From: Ficedula albicollis
Taxonomy: Eukaryota > Chordata > Aves > Passeriformes > Muscicapidae
Length of the DNA stretch: 64,000 nucleotides
Assembly: GCF_000247815.1 (NCBI RefSeq)
Contig: NC_021677.1
Location: 45,110,864 to 45,174,863, forward strand
Reading direction: 5' to 3'
Below, one piece after another: positions 1-14,682 of this stretch. Each line of letters opens with the position of its first letter. Positions within the stretch are counted from its first letter, which is position 1. The translations under genes were made by a program, and so were the position numbers. The notes below the pieces were generated by a model. That model had not been told where the DNA came from and did not search any database. It saw nothing but the letters and a program-made list of their open reading frames with translations.

Positions 1-3000
1 CTTAATCCATTGATGATACTCTGGAAAAAAAGTGTTTGAAATAACAGCTCTACTCTGTTTAACTAACTATGTTCTGATCACATCAAACAATATGCCTCAG
101 GAATACTGCAATTTAATCTGCCACTGGTGAAAGGCGTTGGGACCTTCTTATATATTTCTTTTTTTTATTAATGGATGATTTTCCCAGTTAACAGGTTGTT
201 TGTTTGGGGGCTTTTTCTGTCTTTTGATTCCTTCTTCTGATGTGGCCCCTTGAACTGTATCAAAATTAAATACTAGCAGCAACTTAAACAAATCCATCAT
301 GCTCTATTCAACATTCCTGAAAACTTAATGATGCAGAACAAGGTCTGTAAAGTTTCCCTTTTTAAAAGAACTCTTGTGTTTCAACTCTACCTCGAAACAG
401 TCTTCTGTATATTTTACTTCAAGCTATGATGGCTTCATTTGGTTTGGGGTTTTTCTCATAAACCTTTTCTAGCCTAGTTTAATGCAAGGATGTATTTAAA
501 AATACATATGACACAGAAAATTGTTTATTATTCAAAGGTACTGTCTTTGAAACTGCTTAAGTCTTTTCACAAAAAAAAAAAGCTTTTGGTCCTGCAAAGT
601 GATGGCTTTACTTTGGCCCCAGGTGAGAAGTGACTTGCTTCCAACAGGCCCTGGTCAGTGTTTTATATGAGCTTCCCCTTTCTAAGCAGCATATTAGATG
701 TCACAGATGATATTCTGACCTGGCCTTCAAGTCAACAGGCAACTTTCATAACTCTTAAAACCAGCTAACTATTCACAATATAAGTTATCATTGTAATTTT
801 ATGCAGCAGTTGTGGATTAGAAACTGCAGTCAAAACATTTTGAAGAAAAAGAAAAAAAAAAGAAAGATAGTTCAGGCAATAATCTGTGTATCACTGTGGG
901 TCTGCACTGTGTTTCTGCAAATACCTTGAGCCACAGAATTCAGTACTTACTTCCTGTTATCGTCATTTACTTTTGAATATATCACAGTGAAAATGTTTGG
1001 ATGAAGTGACAGAAGTTGGCCAAAGTTCTTTATTATGTCCAGGTTGTCATTGGTAATCTAATGATCTTAAAAACATCATATAGACATCAAGCTAGTTCCT
1101 TCTAGATGACTAAATTAGTCTAAGACAATTCCAAAAATTCTCTTCAGACAAAATTTTCAAGTTTTTTTTAATGTCTGGGATCTTGTGGGAGCATTGCAAG
1201 CAAAAGTTTTTGAAGTTTCATATTCAATTTACTGGACATTCATTGTCATGTACATCTGTGTTCAGAAAAGCCTGGGCAGGCTGATGCTACACTCTTGTAG
1301 CAAATACTGTAAACTGTATGGAAGTGCTGCATGACCTCTTGAGAGGAGGGAAGGTGAGAGCTCTGAATGAAAAGCCTCATCAGCACCTCCTGGAAACAGA
1401 AGCCAGTGTGCTGCAGTGTTAGTCCCAGTTCTCACTGGCAGCTTTTGTCATCCCTTCACAAAACCTACAGGTCAAATGAAACTAAAGAGTAGAGGTTTTT
1501 CTGACAGTACTTCCAGCTCTGCGCCGCACAGCTGCACGAGCAGCTGCTACCTGGAGTTAGCCATGAGACATCATCTTTAAAGGGGTTGTCTCTGTGGGAA
1601 GGTGCTCCTGGGAATGTCCTAGGAATGCTGGGGGGCTCTGGTGATGCTCATGCACAGTCTTCAATCTTCACACAGGTTTTGGAGGATCAAAACAGGGTCA
1701 AATTGCAGTCACAGGGTCATCAACTGAAGACCTGTAGGTTCAGAGTACAAATACTTCTTTCTCTTAAGATTTCCTGTATGTTTTTTTGCTACTGAGAAAA
1801 AGGTGACCTTTACAATGTCATTGGAAACTAATGCAACAAAAAAAAAATTATATCTATCTCATACTGACAAAACATGAGAATTAGTATGCAGTTTTGAAAA
1901 ATAAATGTAGGTGTTATATATACACATGCATATATATACAGTTTTTTGTACATGTTACATATATAGGTGACTGCGACTGTCTAATCATAGAGGTCAGACA
2001 TTTCAAAGCATCTATAATTAATATTAATTCAAAAATAATTTTGTTGGTGAACTGCAAATCAAATTAAACAATAAGATAGAAGGTCTACTGTTTCTCCAGT
2101 GTGTTGGAAATTTCTCTACTGGGTAAAAGAGCTGAAGTGCTCCCAAGAGATATTGCTCCAGAGGTCAGTGGAAAGAGCGTGTAGCAAACTTACCTGTGCT
2201 TAGGAAATACAACTTCACAGCTGAAGAACTGCATTTTAAATGATTGTATTTGATTCTAGACTCAATCCTTCTCTCTTTCGCTGGCAAGTTAATTTCACAG
2301 ACACTCTTCTCATTATTAGGTATTACTCATGTGAGTAATGATTTAAATACCCCAAAGTGATGTCATTTAGCTGTAATTGAAGATGATACAACCTGAAAAG
2401 CATGTCTCTGGTTGTACTAATGTATATACGCTTTCAATAGTAGTTTCTTCATGTATGTACAGGCAAACAAGCTGTGTAGGTAAAAGTAATTAAAGTTGCT
2501 AGAATTGTGTCTTTATTAGGATTGTAGCAGTGTATGTGTTTGTCACAGGCACAGCATACACAGGTATACTTCTGTAAAAGCTACCTGTGGACGAGACATC
2601 GTGTGTGCATATCATTTAATGAATTGTTATTCTGGTGAGTGAGGTAGTTTTAGTGAGCCTGTTTCATGCCTTAAATGCTAACTGAAACCATGTCAAGTGT
2701 CTCTAAATAAAGGAGTATTTGTTAGCAGTACCTTATAATTTCATGTGTGATCTAGGAAGTTTTTCCTAGGTGGTGCTTCTTGTGTCACTGAGAGATTTGC
2801 ATCCAACTAAATGTACCCTATTTCACAGTCTTGTTCATCTGGTTTCACAGGTCATCTCATTGGCTCATCTAGGTTTAACCTTATCTTTAACCACCTAGCT
2901 TTGGAGTCAGGCACAAATACTCCAAGACTACACATTATTTCTTGAGCCATATCAGTTGATAACTTGATCTTAAGTTTCATCATTTGTTATGTAAAAAAAA

Positions 3001-3941
3001 CAAAAAAAGCCCCAACAAAATCCAAAGCATTTTGATACCTGAATTGGTCTTCTTAGATCCAGTGATTGTAGGACACTAATTAAATACATTACAGTTCCAT
3101 ATGCATATTGCATCATGTTTTACAGATCTATTACTGTAAGCCCCCACATTACTCACTGAAGATGAGAAGGTGGAGGCAGAAAAGACAGGAAAGGCTAACC
3201 AACAGCTCACATTTCTCTCTAGAATGTTCATAACATTTTCTTTCTTAATTTAAACTTTTGCAATATGTCATCACTTTATGCTTTGAACTGCCCGTTAAAA
3301 AATTATTTCCAAAACAAAATAAGTAAACTAAGTAAATAAAATGTGGTATTATCCAGCCTGATAAATTTCTCCTTTAATACAGATTTAGTTGTCTAAGAAC
3401 AATTTCCTCACAGTGAGGATGAGTATAGAGTGAGGGACTGTTAAAATTTAACAGAACATGATCATATACAGACAGTCATTCTCATATGTATTGCTAAATC
3501 CTCTGTATCAAATTGGTATATGCCTAACAGTGATTTTTGAAATAGCTCATTCTGGCCCTGTGCCATGCTGCTCAGTGAAGAGCTGCTTCTTGAACAGTTC
3601 AACAGTAAATTGAAAAATGCATTTTGCCAGTAGAATTATTCTTTTTTTTTTTTAATTATATTTTTTTTTATTTGAGAAATCACTTTCACTGTTCAGCAAA
3701 ACTAATTTCAAAACCTTATTATTTATCAGTGGTGCAGCAGAATTACAGTCTTTACTCACAGAAAGAAGTTCCTAACAGTATAGTTTTGAAAATACTTAGG
3801 AAAGAAAAAAGCACTATGAAGACCTGTCATTCTTTTAAGAATGTGCACTTTGAATGCCACAGACAGAGGCAAGTCCCTTATAATTGCCCAGACATGCCTA
3901 AGCATCTGTGGCAGAGCATGTGACAGTAATGTTACTCTAGT
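1..3941. other. Non-coding DNA, probably FLRT2 intron or gene desert
   Basis: Only chance frames shorter than 100 codons are present. A low-complexity TATA/ACATG patch lies at about 1915-1965. No promoter, exon or mobile element could be recognised. Confidence 0.6.
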
Positions 3942-4171
3942 TCCTTTATCCATGTTGAGTAGTATAAAAATCTCCTTTTAAAAATATTTTTTTCACATGA
4001 TATTATATATTTAAAATAAGAAAAATGAAAATGCATGCATGAGGGGACACACACACTCCTTTATCCATGTTGAGTAGTATAAAAATCTCCTTTTAAAAAT
4101 ATTTTTTTCACATGATATTATATATTTAAAATAAGAAAAATGAAAATGCATGCATGAGGGGACACACACAC
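3942..4171. repeat. 115-bp tandem duplication, two identical copies
   Basis: Copies at 3942-4056 and 4057-4171 match base for base by eye. Each unit ends in a short (AC)n run, and the second copy runs into a slightly longer (AC)n. The AC microsatellite may have supplied the slippage or microhomology that created the duplication. Confidence 0.95.
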
Positions 4172-4590
4172 ACACAAATACAGGAAAGAAAAACCTAAAA
4201 AAAGATTTTCAAGAGAATTAGAGTAGCAAAAGATTATTTAACAAAATCTATTTCCTTCTGAAGTTTAGTTAGAATCTTCCTCTGTTATTATTTAACTAGG
4301 TAGTGGGGCAAATGGTGATACTGCAGAAGTTTGAAATGGAAACCATTATATGAGATTTTCTAGTTTGTTTGGATTTCTACTGTAGTGCTTTCCCTCCAGA
4401 GTTAATACAGAACAGTTTTCGCAAGTATTACTCCACTCAATACAGTCTTAAGAAAAATGTTGAAATTTGATTCAATTTTAAGTTCTGGATACAGCATTCT
4501 GTATCCCTTCTTGTGTGATAATCTAGAACCTTAGTTTTCAGTTGTGTATAACTCCAGTAAAATGCTGTTGTTGAAAACTAAATAGCGACG

Positions 4591-4645
4591 CAAAAAAAAC
4601 CAACCAAAACCCACTAAAACAAACCCAAAGGCAAAACCAAAGGAC
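4591..4645. repeat. A/C-rich AAAACC tract
   Basis: Low-complexity CCAAAA and CCCAAAGG words; same compositional class as tracts at 29196, 42768 and 48078. Confidence 0.7.
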
Positions 4646-5925
4646 ACACAAGCCCACAATTCAGGAGCTGTGGAAATCTCAATGCTAACAAGATGGTTGT
4701 TTTCTGTTCTACATTGGATAATCTTATCAGTATCTATTTAACTTTATATTTAGTACCACATACAGGTTTGTCTGTTATCACACAAGTCAAACACTCAGCT
4801 CTATTCTCAGATCAGCACAGTGGATCTTTATAAATCTGGAATAAATGAGATGTTAGAGTTGCTGCCAGCAGCTCTGGCAACAGAACTGTTGATCTGCCCA
4901 GATTCTCTTTCCTGCAAAAATGTCTTATCAGCAGATCCACACGTCCTACATGGTGTGACTGTGAATTTACAGATAAGAGGACAGAATGACTAAAAGTGGA
5001 TGGATGGCATGATCATAAATAGGTCGTGAGTTACCAACTGTGGAGCTTGATCCTGAGCACCAAGAGAGGCAATTATAAATTTCAGAGCCCTTCAAAGGAT
5101 AAGGAGGTCTCTAGGTAGAAGAGTTTTAACTCTTCACCCTTCATTTGTCCAAAACTGAAAGTACATAAATCAGTCTGTGTGAGCAGAGATGACTATGAAA
5201 TTCATAACCACTCATCTCTGTGACATTGATGGAAACTCTATTGAATCAAATGCTTAGATATTCTAATTATGAACCTCTGATATTCAGAACTTCCCTTAGG
5301 CCATCAATATCTCGTATGCAATCATATTTTACAAGCTGCTGAATGATTGTCTGGTTGTGCATGTGCTGACCCAGAGAAGGCATCCTCTAGTGCAGCCAAC
5401 CAGCTGCAGAAGGATGATCCTGTTTGAGCACTAGGAGAATAAACACTTTTAAATTTCAGATAACACCAGTGTCAGTTCACAGGCTGCTTAAGTCTTGTGA
5501 AAAAATACTTGGCAGTCTTGGGAAGGGGTGTTTAAATATAGAGCTGTGTATTGTCTTATGTTGATTGATAGCCAATGCTTGTCGAAAGACATTCTTTTTA
5601 ACTCTCTCAGTGCCATGCTAAAAGATTATTTCCTGTTTAATACAATAGGAAATAAAGACCTGGAGCCTCGCTATGAAATTTGCCTTCCACTGTCTGGAGT
5701 ACTTTTATTGACATGTGTTTGTATTCTGGTAGCAGCATACTACTCTCCTATTTCTCTATTTCACTGTCTCTATTTTTTAAATAAATGTGGCAGCATAAGC
5801 TGAATCAGAATTTTTAGTTAGCTCTTCAGCTAATAAGGATCTTTCTTTTAAGCTAGAGTTCATCCTCTTATGTCTGTCATGTCAGGTGCATTGAGGACAA
5901 GTATCCTAAAGATACTATCAAAACT

Positions 5926-6437
5926 GAAATAAGAATGCTCATGGAAGCTTTTATTTTCATTTAAATATTTCTCATATCATTTTTGAAAGTCAAGTATTGA
6001 AGTATTGTGCCAAGGGAAGATAAAAGCTGGAAAGGGAAAGTAACTAGAAAATCACTGGAAAACAGGATGGAAGCGAGTAATCAAATTTGTCCAGACCAAA
6101 GAAATAAGAATGCTCATGGAAGCTTTTATTTTCATTTAAATATTTCTCATATCATTTTTGAAAGTCAAGTATTGAAGTATTGTGCCAAGGGAAGATAAAA
6201 GCTGGAAAGGGAAAGTAACTAGAAAATCACTGGAAAACAGGATGGAAGTGAGTAATCAAATTTGTCCAGACCAAATTAAGTCCAGAGATAAACAAGTTTA
6301 TATGAACAGAAAATCGATAAAAGCTGGAAAGGGAAAGTAACTAGAAAATCACTGGAAAACAGGATGGAAGCGAGTAATCAAATTTGTCCAGACCAAATTA
6401 AGTCCAGAGATAAACAAGTTTATATGAATAGAAAAAT
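5926..6437. repeat. Nested tandem duplications (175-bp and 122-bp periods)
   Basis: A 175-base unit occurs at 5926-6100 and 6101-6275, with one C/T difference seen. The right part of the second copy plus about 40 bases of downstream sequence is duplicated again with a 122-base period (6194-6315 and 6316-6437). The shared core beginning GATAAAAGCTGG is therefore present three times. Two separate duplication events are needed to explain the arrangement. Confidence 0.93.
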
Positions 6438-9400
6438 GATAATTTCCTAGTGACCACAGTTTTAAGCACCTAAGCTGCTATTCACCTGAGAAGAAAATGA
6501 CTGCCATGAGAGGGAGAAGTAGCACAGTGCACCTTCTAGAGGACGCTAAGATGGGACAAAAGGATCTGTTGCATTCCCCTAATTGTTTCTGTGGTGGGCA
6601 TTGCACATTTGAATTATCGCACAGTTAATGTTCTCAGTGAACTCCTAGAACAGAACTCTTGCTGGTTTTGTGAGTTTGTTGTTCTTTAGTCTATTCCCTA
6701 TTAATATTATTCTGTGTTCTCCTTTTTGTGTCTTTAGAAACTATGCATTTTAACGATAAGAAAAACAGATACAGAGTAAAAATGGGATGGATGAGATGGA
6801 TAAATTAGTGAGAAACTAGACTTAAATTTTCCTCTCAGGAATGGGTTTATTCACAGGAAGTGTATTTATGTGGATAAATCAAAGGGGAATAATTAATATT
6901 ATTTGTTATTTAAAGTATATACTATAGATTCTGTCATCTTTTCTCGTTAGGCATCCATCAGAAAGAGATTATATATTCCTCATGTGACAAAAAAAAGACT
7001 GAATTAGGGGAGCAATGGGGACAGTGCCATGGGAGTAAATGACACCAGAGTGGGTCTTTATTACTGCTGTTTATCAGAAATGCATGAAGGAAATGTTCAT
7101 TGTGCACTGTAACATTCAGAATTGTGATGTTTTTTCTCCATCATCAGAACATTCATGCTGTCCTGCTGATTAAATCACTGGCTAAGTCAAACGTTGATCA
7201 AACTCTGTACTGTGGTATGCAGTTTGCTTTTGCCTCTTGCAGGTGTAGGCAGGGCAGAACTCAGCAGTAAGAAATTTTTCAGTAAGGGGCAAAAAAGTGG
7301 TACAGACTGAGGACTAAACCAGCAAAGGCTGCAGAAAATCCCTGTGCATGTATATATGGGAGGGTTGGCATTTCTCTTCCCCCAGGCACAGCAAATGCCC
7401 GCAATCAGCATCAGCACCAAGTCTGAACCCTTAATATGAAGGAAGGAGATAATTCATGGTGAAAGCTCTACTAAAGATATATGTCCTTGCTTTGTTAGTG
7501 AGGCTGTGCATCTTTTTTTACAGTGTCAGCTTTCTCCATGAGTATTGTGGTAGCAATAATATTTGGAACAACATGTAATTCTAGTTATTTGCTTACTTAC
7601 TGTCTTGCAGAAAGTCCAGTAAGGAAGCTGACTAGAACTCAGTTACTGTAACTGTAAAAGAGAAAAAAAAAGCTCAGTGGAAGAATGGCAACTTATGAGT
7701 TAACATGTTAGGCCTTCATTCTTTCAGATCAAGCTTCCTGTGAGTAATAAAACACAAGGCAGATGAATTTGGCTGGTCTCAGTCAAGCCTCTCATGGATA
7801 GTTGCCCACACGGGAATAACTACTGCATAGATTAGCTCTGTGAATAGTTCCAGGACAGGTGTGGGACTGAACTGCTTCGGCAGAACTGTGCCAGGGAACT
7901 TGTCGGTGATTATTTGCTCGGTGGTATCTGCCTTCCCCTTTCATGAGCGCTAAAATTTAGCCAAGCACGTTTTTAAGTAACTGATTGTGAGAAATTGGAG
8001 AAAACTCAAATTTTGTAAGATTAGAAAATACTTTATTAGACAATTCATACAAATGAAGTACAAGTGGAAATTAAAATACCCTTACTAGGGTAAGAAATTA
8101 GTGAACATGTCATTCCTGACAACAGAAACAGTGTTACAGTTTCTGATGCGTCTTTCCTAACAGTCTAGAAGAAATAACAAAGAAGGGCAATATTTTAAAA
8201 GCTTAGGAGGGGAGTAAATGACACAGGGTTTCTCTTGCTGAATACCAAAGCTTTTTCTTACTATTTGAAATCCAGGCATAGTCTTTGGTGATCTATATGA
8301 AATGAAAGGTGAACTCAGGTAAACCCACCACTATTAACAGAGCTTTATTTTCCAGTCCCTGTCAGAAGTGAAAAGATTTGTTAGGTAAGGAAGACAAACT
8401 GCTCTTTGACCTCCACATGCTCTTCTTCCTCTGTTCTTACAAAGCAGATGCGAGCCTCAGTCAGACTGTACAAGTCCTTGTAAAAAGCACATTATGAGAA
8501 ACAAACTCTACACTCTTTTTCCTGACATAAAGCGAGGGAACATAAGAAAGGATGAAGAGTTAAGAGCAGCATTTGATCAATGAATTCTGATGCACAAGCA
8601 GATTCAGAAAGCTGTTTGATATTGGATGTGTAGCAGCACTTGCGTAAATCAGGGCTCGACCAGTTTACAGCTGAATTATCCACAACATAAAACCGAAAAC
8701 TTCTCTGTTGAGCTCCTTGTTAGAGCCATGACTGTAGGCCGATCTTCCTTCTTAAATAATAAGGGGAAAGGATTGCAGTCTGGGAGCTGACACTGCTGTT
8801 TGTGCCCTGGCTTCCTCAGAATCAATAGAGGACCCTGCTCTTCAAATCTCTCACACAAAGTAAATATTTTTTTTCTTGATTTAACTGGAAATGCTTGGGC
8901 ATGCAATTGCCTAAGGTCAGGTTTACAGCACTGCTCTAGTTATTTGCCACACAGTTTGGAGTTTCAGAGTCATCTCTGGAGTAATTTATTGAGGCATCTA
9001 TTTTATATTGCAGTTATGATCCTTATATCCATCTCATAGCAATTTCTATGCCCATTGTGACTGACATGTTTTCCATGGCATTTTTCATGCACTTCACTAT
9101 TGCTACAACTAATGCAGGTTGATTTTCACAGGCATGTGACCATTTTGGGCAAGTAATATGGCTTTAAAAGTTTACTAGCCTAGCTGTCATTTCTTTCTGC
9201 TAGAGGACTACAGACATAATGGCTTTATCAATGCAACAGTGGACTTTTGCCACTTGCAGTAAATTTCAAAATCATCAGTTTTAATGAATTAAATAATTTC
9301 TTCTGCTGAAGGAGCTCTCTTTTGCAGGAGTAGGGAGAATAATGACAGAAGTCCTCTGTCAATTTGCCATTTTTAAATTTCAGTTAGGCTGATAGTTGTG

Positions 9401-12292
9401 CATATTCTGATGGTATTGTCTAAGAAAGATAAGAAGAGCATGATACAACTGCTGTAATGTTACTGGAGAAAATTCTGAATTGCTGCGTTGCAGTGAATAT
9501 TTATCTCCAGAATTTACAGAGGACTCTGCTAGCTGGTAACCAGTGATGCTTTTTCATTCAGGGTTTAGTGGCCTTTTTCCAGTACAAATTTCAGTAGGAC
9601 TCCAGAGGCTGTTAATGCCTAATAATAAATGTGTCCTTTCGTTAGTCATTGTTTTCTTTATAGAAACTAGTACAATATTTTGCAACTAGATATAAAACAA
9701 AGTGAATAATAATGAGCCACATTGCATTCTGTTCTATGTGATCTTATTCTGCTCCTCACTGTGTTAACCTAACACCAACATGCAAACCTTTAGTGAAAGC
9801 TGCTATTACAAAAGTGTTTTGCTATGTTCAGTAATATTACATGTCTTTATATCATGCAGACAATTACTAATACTCAACATGAGACCTGGTCAGTCAGGAT
9901 TGAAAAATCTTTAAATTCCCTTCTGATCATGAAATTCAGGGCAATGGTTTGTACACACAATAGTTTATGGGTGCATCAATCACGTTTATAACACCCCTGA
10001 CTTGATACACATGCACAATCTAGACAAGTAATTAGCAAAATGACGTCAATTGTGCTGCATATTCCAACTGCAAACAACAATGTTGCAAAAATTACTCCTA
10101 ATTGACTGTTCCTCTAGAAATGTTACATACAGTATCTCTCTCTACCCCTTGCTCAGGGCTCTCTCCCTCTCTCTCACTTTGCCCTTCTATTGTAACCTCT
10201 AATGGTTAAAGCCCTATGCTGAAACCTAGATCTTCCCACCAAGATTAAAGGGTTGCATTTTCATGGTGCTGTGATTCCATCTATTTTAACATCTCCTATC
10301 AGAGAGGAAGGAGTCCACAGGTTCACTAATAGATATCAGTACAAACCTGTCATTTTAGGCTGGGGGAAAATGAGATTAGAGCTGATCTGACAAGAAACAA
10401 ATCTCCTCTTCCTTTCTCTCTGGTAATTACACAAGTTGAATTCATGATCCCAGTGTATTTCTTGCTTTTCAGGCAATTTCCAGGAGAAAGATTCTCCTTA
10501 TTATAAATAAGTACCCGTGTTCTATAATTTCTGACAGTCATTTGGGGAGCTTTTCCCTTATATGCATTTCTATGCTGCAAATAAATTAATGTGAAATAAA
10601 TAACCCCCTAACTCATATTACTGCTCTTAAATAGAGGGGAGATCTTTCTAATATTATTTCACTGTTTAAGTCTTCTCATTATGTATCATTACCAGTAAGG
10701 GAAAAGGAATTGTGAAACCTGAAATAGCAAAATCTAAAGTGTGACTGGTCACATTGTGGCCACAGATTTTGCTCTAGTATAAATATAGGTCTATTCTTCT
10801 AAAATCTGGAATTAATTTACATCTATGTAAATGTAAATGAAAAGACTTACTCTTTGTTTCAAATCTTCACCTCTAGGGTGAAGCAGAAAGAAGATGAACA
10901 TCCTTGTATCAGACCAATTGACAATGTCATGGCAAAACATATTTGGAGCTGTAAATAATTAGAAACACAGTGCATGAACAGACCTGAAATGCCTGAAGTA
11001 AAGTAGGGAGTGGTCGTGGTTTCTGAATCCATGTATGGATATCAGTACATTGGCAAATCAAATGGGCAACTACAGTGATCTTCCCATTTGTGCATGCTGC
11101 CTATATCCATAGTAGTTTAAAAAGGAATTGCAAAAATCCCCAACACTTTTGAAAGCAGAGCACTATATTTATTCTAAAGGGCATGTTCAAAAATTCATTT
11201 GTGTTAGATTTTCATTAAAAATACAAATTAATTGGGAAATGTGAAAAAAATCCTCTGTTTTTAAACAGAAATTTTAGAAAAGTGGCATTCCACAAACGAA
11301 AATTTTCACACTGTTTGAACAGAGCTTCTTGATTTATTTTGATGATTAGTATGCCATCCTGTAGAGAAACTCATACATGCACTTAGTATATATCACTGTT
11401 TTGCTACGTGAATGGCCTGGGAGAATAATGAAAATAACCCAGCAAAACAATTTTCTGCTTCCAGCCCAAGTGCAAGCATTAAAAATGCTACTGTGATCAG
11501 ATGATTCCTAATGAAGCTGCGGCTTCAAAATATCTGATTTTTCTATATAAAGAAGTGAATTTGGAGTAAGTAGGTGAAGGATATTGTAAGGCTCTCCATA
11601 AAGTACAGCAAAAATCTGAAGATTATTGTAACAAAGAGACCATGACTACAACACATATATATATCATTTTTACAAGATATCTCCAGGCAGCGATGACTGA
11701 CTTCTAGGGGCTTTGCTCCTGACACAATTAACTCCACATTACTTGATTAAAAATTACTTACCTGAAAAACATTACTTATTCACCAGTATCTGATTGCTTT
11801 ATTGTTCCCCAAAGCTTAAGAATCGTGCTGTTCTACTGCAGTCATGCTAGAAAAATAGAAGTTTTTTCGCTTTCTCCCCTACCTTCTCACTCTCTCCCAA
11901 AAGTGACTAAGATATTCCTGTGAAATGCAGGTCTCTATTTCATGCTGCATATGACATTGGCTCTTTCTGTTTCCAGTTAGATCAAAAATAAATTTGAGAA
12001 GCAGTCTCCTTTCCACAGCTGAGGTCAAGTCCTTCAGAATCCTGCATACTTTCAATACCAGTAAGTTTTGAACATGATAATCATTTTGCAAGGTCTCCAC
12101 ACATAAACACATTTCTTTCAGTGGAAATTTCTTTCAAGAATCTCCATTGGAAAGACCGAGAAGAACCACCTTTATATTTTTAGGTTTTTGAGTGAGAAAG
12201 ATGTAATTTCAAAGAGTAGTATGGCCTAAAATATAAATCGAATACAGTTTGAAGTGAAAGCACTTTCTGAAGAGCAAGCTTTCTCAAGGTGA

Positions 12293-12361
12293 CTTTTTTC
12301 TTTCTTTTTTTTTTTTTCTTTTTTTTTTGTTTGTCTGAGTTTTGTTTGTTTTTTTTTTTTA
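12293..12361. repeat. T-rich low-complexity tract
   Basis: Long T-runs broken by single C or G bases; it creates spurious poly-Phe and poly-Lys frames. Confidence 0.9.
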
Positions 12362-14582
12362 ATAATTTAAATTGTAGCATCAATGCATTCAAAGTCCACA
12401 AAGCAACAGCAATAAGTAATAAAAGTAATAAGAGTAGGCAGCAGGTTGTCTGGCATGCAATGAGAATTTAAGCATAGACCAATCTTCCTTGGTAAATGTT
12501 GATGTGAATAATTAAATGAAGCAGAGGGAAAATACAGTCTGTCAAAACCAGTTTCCTTCTAGACATGGGAGGAATTAAGAATTATTTCAAGGGAAAGCTT
12601 TTATGCATGTCTCCAACATCCTGGTTTGCACAACTTGTCTCTGTGGTAAAACTTCCCAAACTAATTTCCTTAATAAAAAATGTTGGAATAATTTTTTGCA
12701 ATATGTAGTTTATCCTAGAAATTTTCATATTTATGTGAAATTTTCATTCCTAAGTCTTTCCTGAAGAAAGAATACTGCTGTATCATACTGGACAAGCTTC
12801 AGTGGGCTGAAATGTGGCATTCAGTTACTGATTCAATATTCAGTGTATCTGATGATGTTAGTATATATACTCTGTGTTCTGAACATGAAGTTCTGCTCCT
12901 CAGTTGACCTGTACTGACATAATTTTCTTAGATTAGTTTTTCTAGTTCAAGACTTGAACCGAAGAATGAACAGTCAACTAGATTATTTGATCCTATTACC
13001 TTTCCAGAATAACAAAAATTTAAAGAGAATGTAATATATTAATGAGAAATCCATTCCTCCTAAATTGAACACTGTCTTAGGTTTTCTTTCCCATATTATA
13101 TCCAGAGTTGGCTGAAAATTTTAGAAATATTTAAATGAATTTCAAATAAAACATTTTGATAAGGATTACTTATTCAGTGTCCTAAACACAAGTTTGAGCT
13201 GCATAAACCCCTGAAATTTAATACCAGCCCATTGTGACAGATGATGGATTAATTTGGATGCAATCTATTTTAAGGTATTTATGAGGCATAATAGCACTGA
13301 AATAGCTAAGGTTCTCTTTTTTAATATAAGTGACTGAAGTTTCTAGGGTCAGAGACCTAGATGATGGTTTGTCCTTCAGCAAAGTCAATAGAAATAGTTC
13401 TCACTGACATTGAAGAAATGGGCCAACTTCTTCTGACAACCCTTTCCATGTCCTTTATGGTTAATTAAGACTTCATTCAAGCACTTCATTGAGTAGTTGC
13501 TAAACTCTTAATATGTTTATGAGGTCTTTATGCTTTCCCTGTCATGCAAAGGAGCATCCATCCAATAAATGGCTATGTATAAAAGCTTAACTTGTTATTC
13601 GATTATAGATTTATTCTTTATTAGATTTAGCTCTACTGTAAAGTCCTACAAACCACGTGGAAAAGGTGGTTTTTCTTCTTGTCTCAGTGGAGCATGGGCA
13701 CTGAGGCAAGAATGCCACAGAAAGGGAGACAAAAATTTATTATATGAGAACCTGTAATCTAAGCTAATACATAGAAATTCTGAGTATGATTCATGCTCAG
13801 TACTGCATCTTAGCGTTTTTCATCAAAACCATATAAGATTAGTTTGAACCTAAATGATCCAAAGAAAGTTTGTAAAACTAGGGTCCAATACATCTGTATG
13901 TATTTTCCATATATACTTGTAATATTCAGGATTGAATTCTTCTCAGGCCTAACGAACTGCCTTTCTGAAACATGTTTGTTTCCAAATACCATCCAAAAAA
14001 AGAGTGAGAACTGCTGAGCATTTTTGAGAAACTGAAAATTATGGTACTTTTCCCACTAGCAGGAATGGCATCTTTACTCTTTTACCCTTGTCTCAAATAA
14101 GCAGAACATCAGGATATTTTTCTAAAATCAAAAATTAATACATAGTCTCCAAGAATTATGTAAGCTTCATTTCTAGGCACAAATGGAATTAGCTTTGACA
14201 AAGCACTGATGTATTAGTGTTGAAAATATGTCTGCAGTGACAGAGCAGACACAGCTGGCATGAGGAAACCTTCTCACTACTTAAGACAAATTAATTAACG
14301 ACGTTTGGTCATTTGGAATAGCAAAACTGATTGATCAGAGTTGAGCCATACCGCAGGATTCATATTTTCTCTTCTGCCAGAGAATGCACTGACTGCAACA
14401 TCGTCTTCAATTGGAGCCTTAGGTAATGAAGGGCACAAGGCACTGAAATAATAGCAAGACTCAGTTGAACACGTGGAAGAGTGTTTGTCCAGGCACTTAT
14501 TCATAAGATCTGTTACGTATATCTTCCAGATAGTATATCCTTTAGGCCTTAATTGCTAAACCCTTAAAAATGTCTATAATTC

Positions 14583-14682
14583 CGTTAACGTCAGGAAACC
14601 ACATTCACACAGGAAAAGTAGCTACAGTGCATCGTTAACGTCAGGAAACCACATTCACACAGGAGAAGTAGCTATAGTGCAG
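14583..14682. repeat. 50-bp tandem duplication carrying CGTTAACGTCA
   Basis: Copies at 14583-14632 and 14633-14682 differ at about three positions. Each begins with the palindrome CGTTAACG, overlapping a CRE-like AACGTCA half site. Confidence 0.93.

Larger units (their letters stand above)
4172..14582. other. Non-coding DNA, probably FLRT2 intron or gene desert
   Basis: Apart from the A/C tract at 4591, the nested duplication at 5926-6437 and the T-rich tract at 12293, nothing is recognisable. All frames are short, and those on opposite strands overlap without bias. Confidence 0.6.

Noticed and set aside
12180..12401. Lys-rich minus-strand frame resembling a basic nuclear tail
   Set aside because: The Lys run is the translation of a T-rich low-complexity tract.
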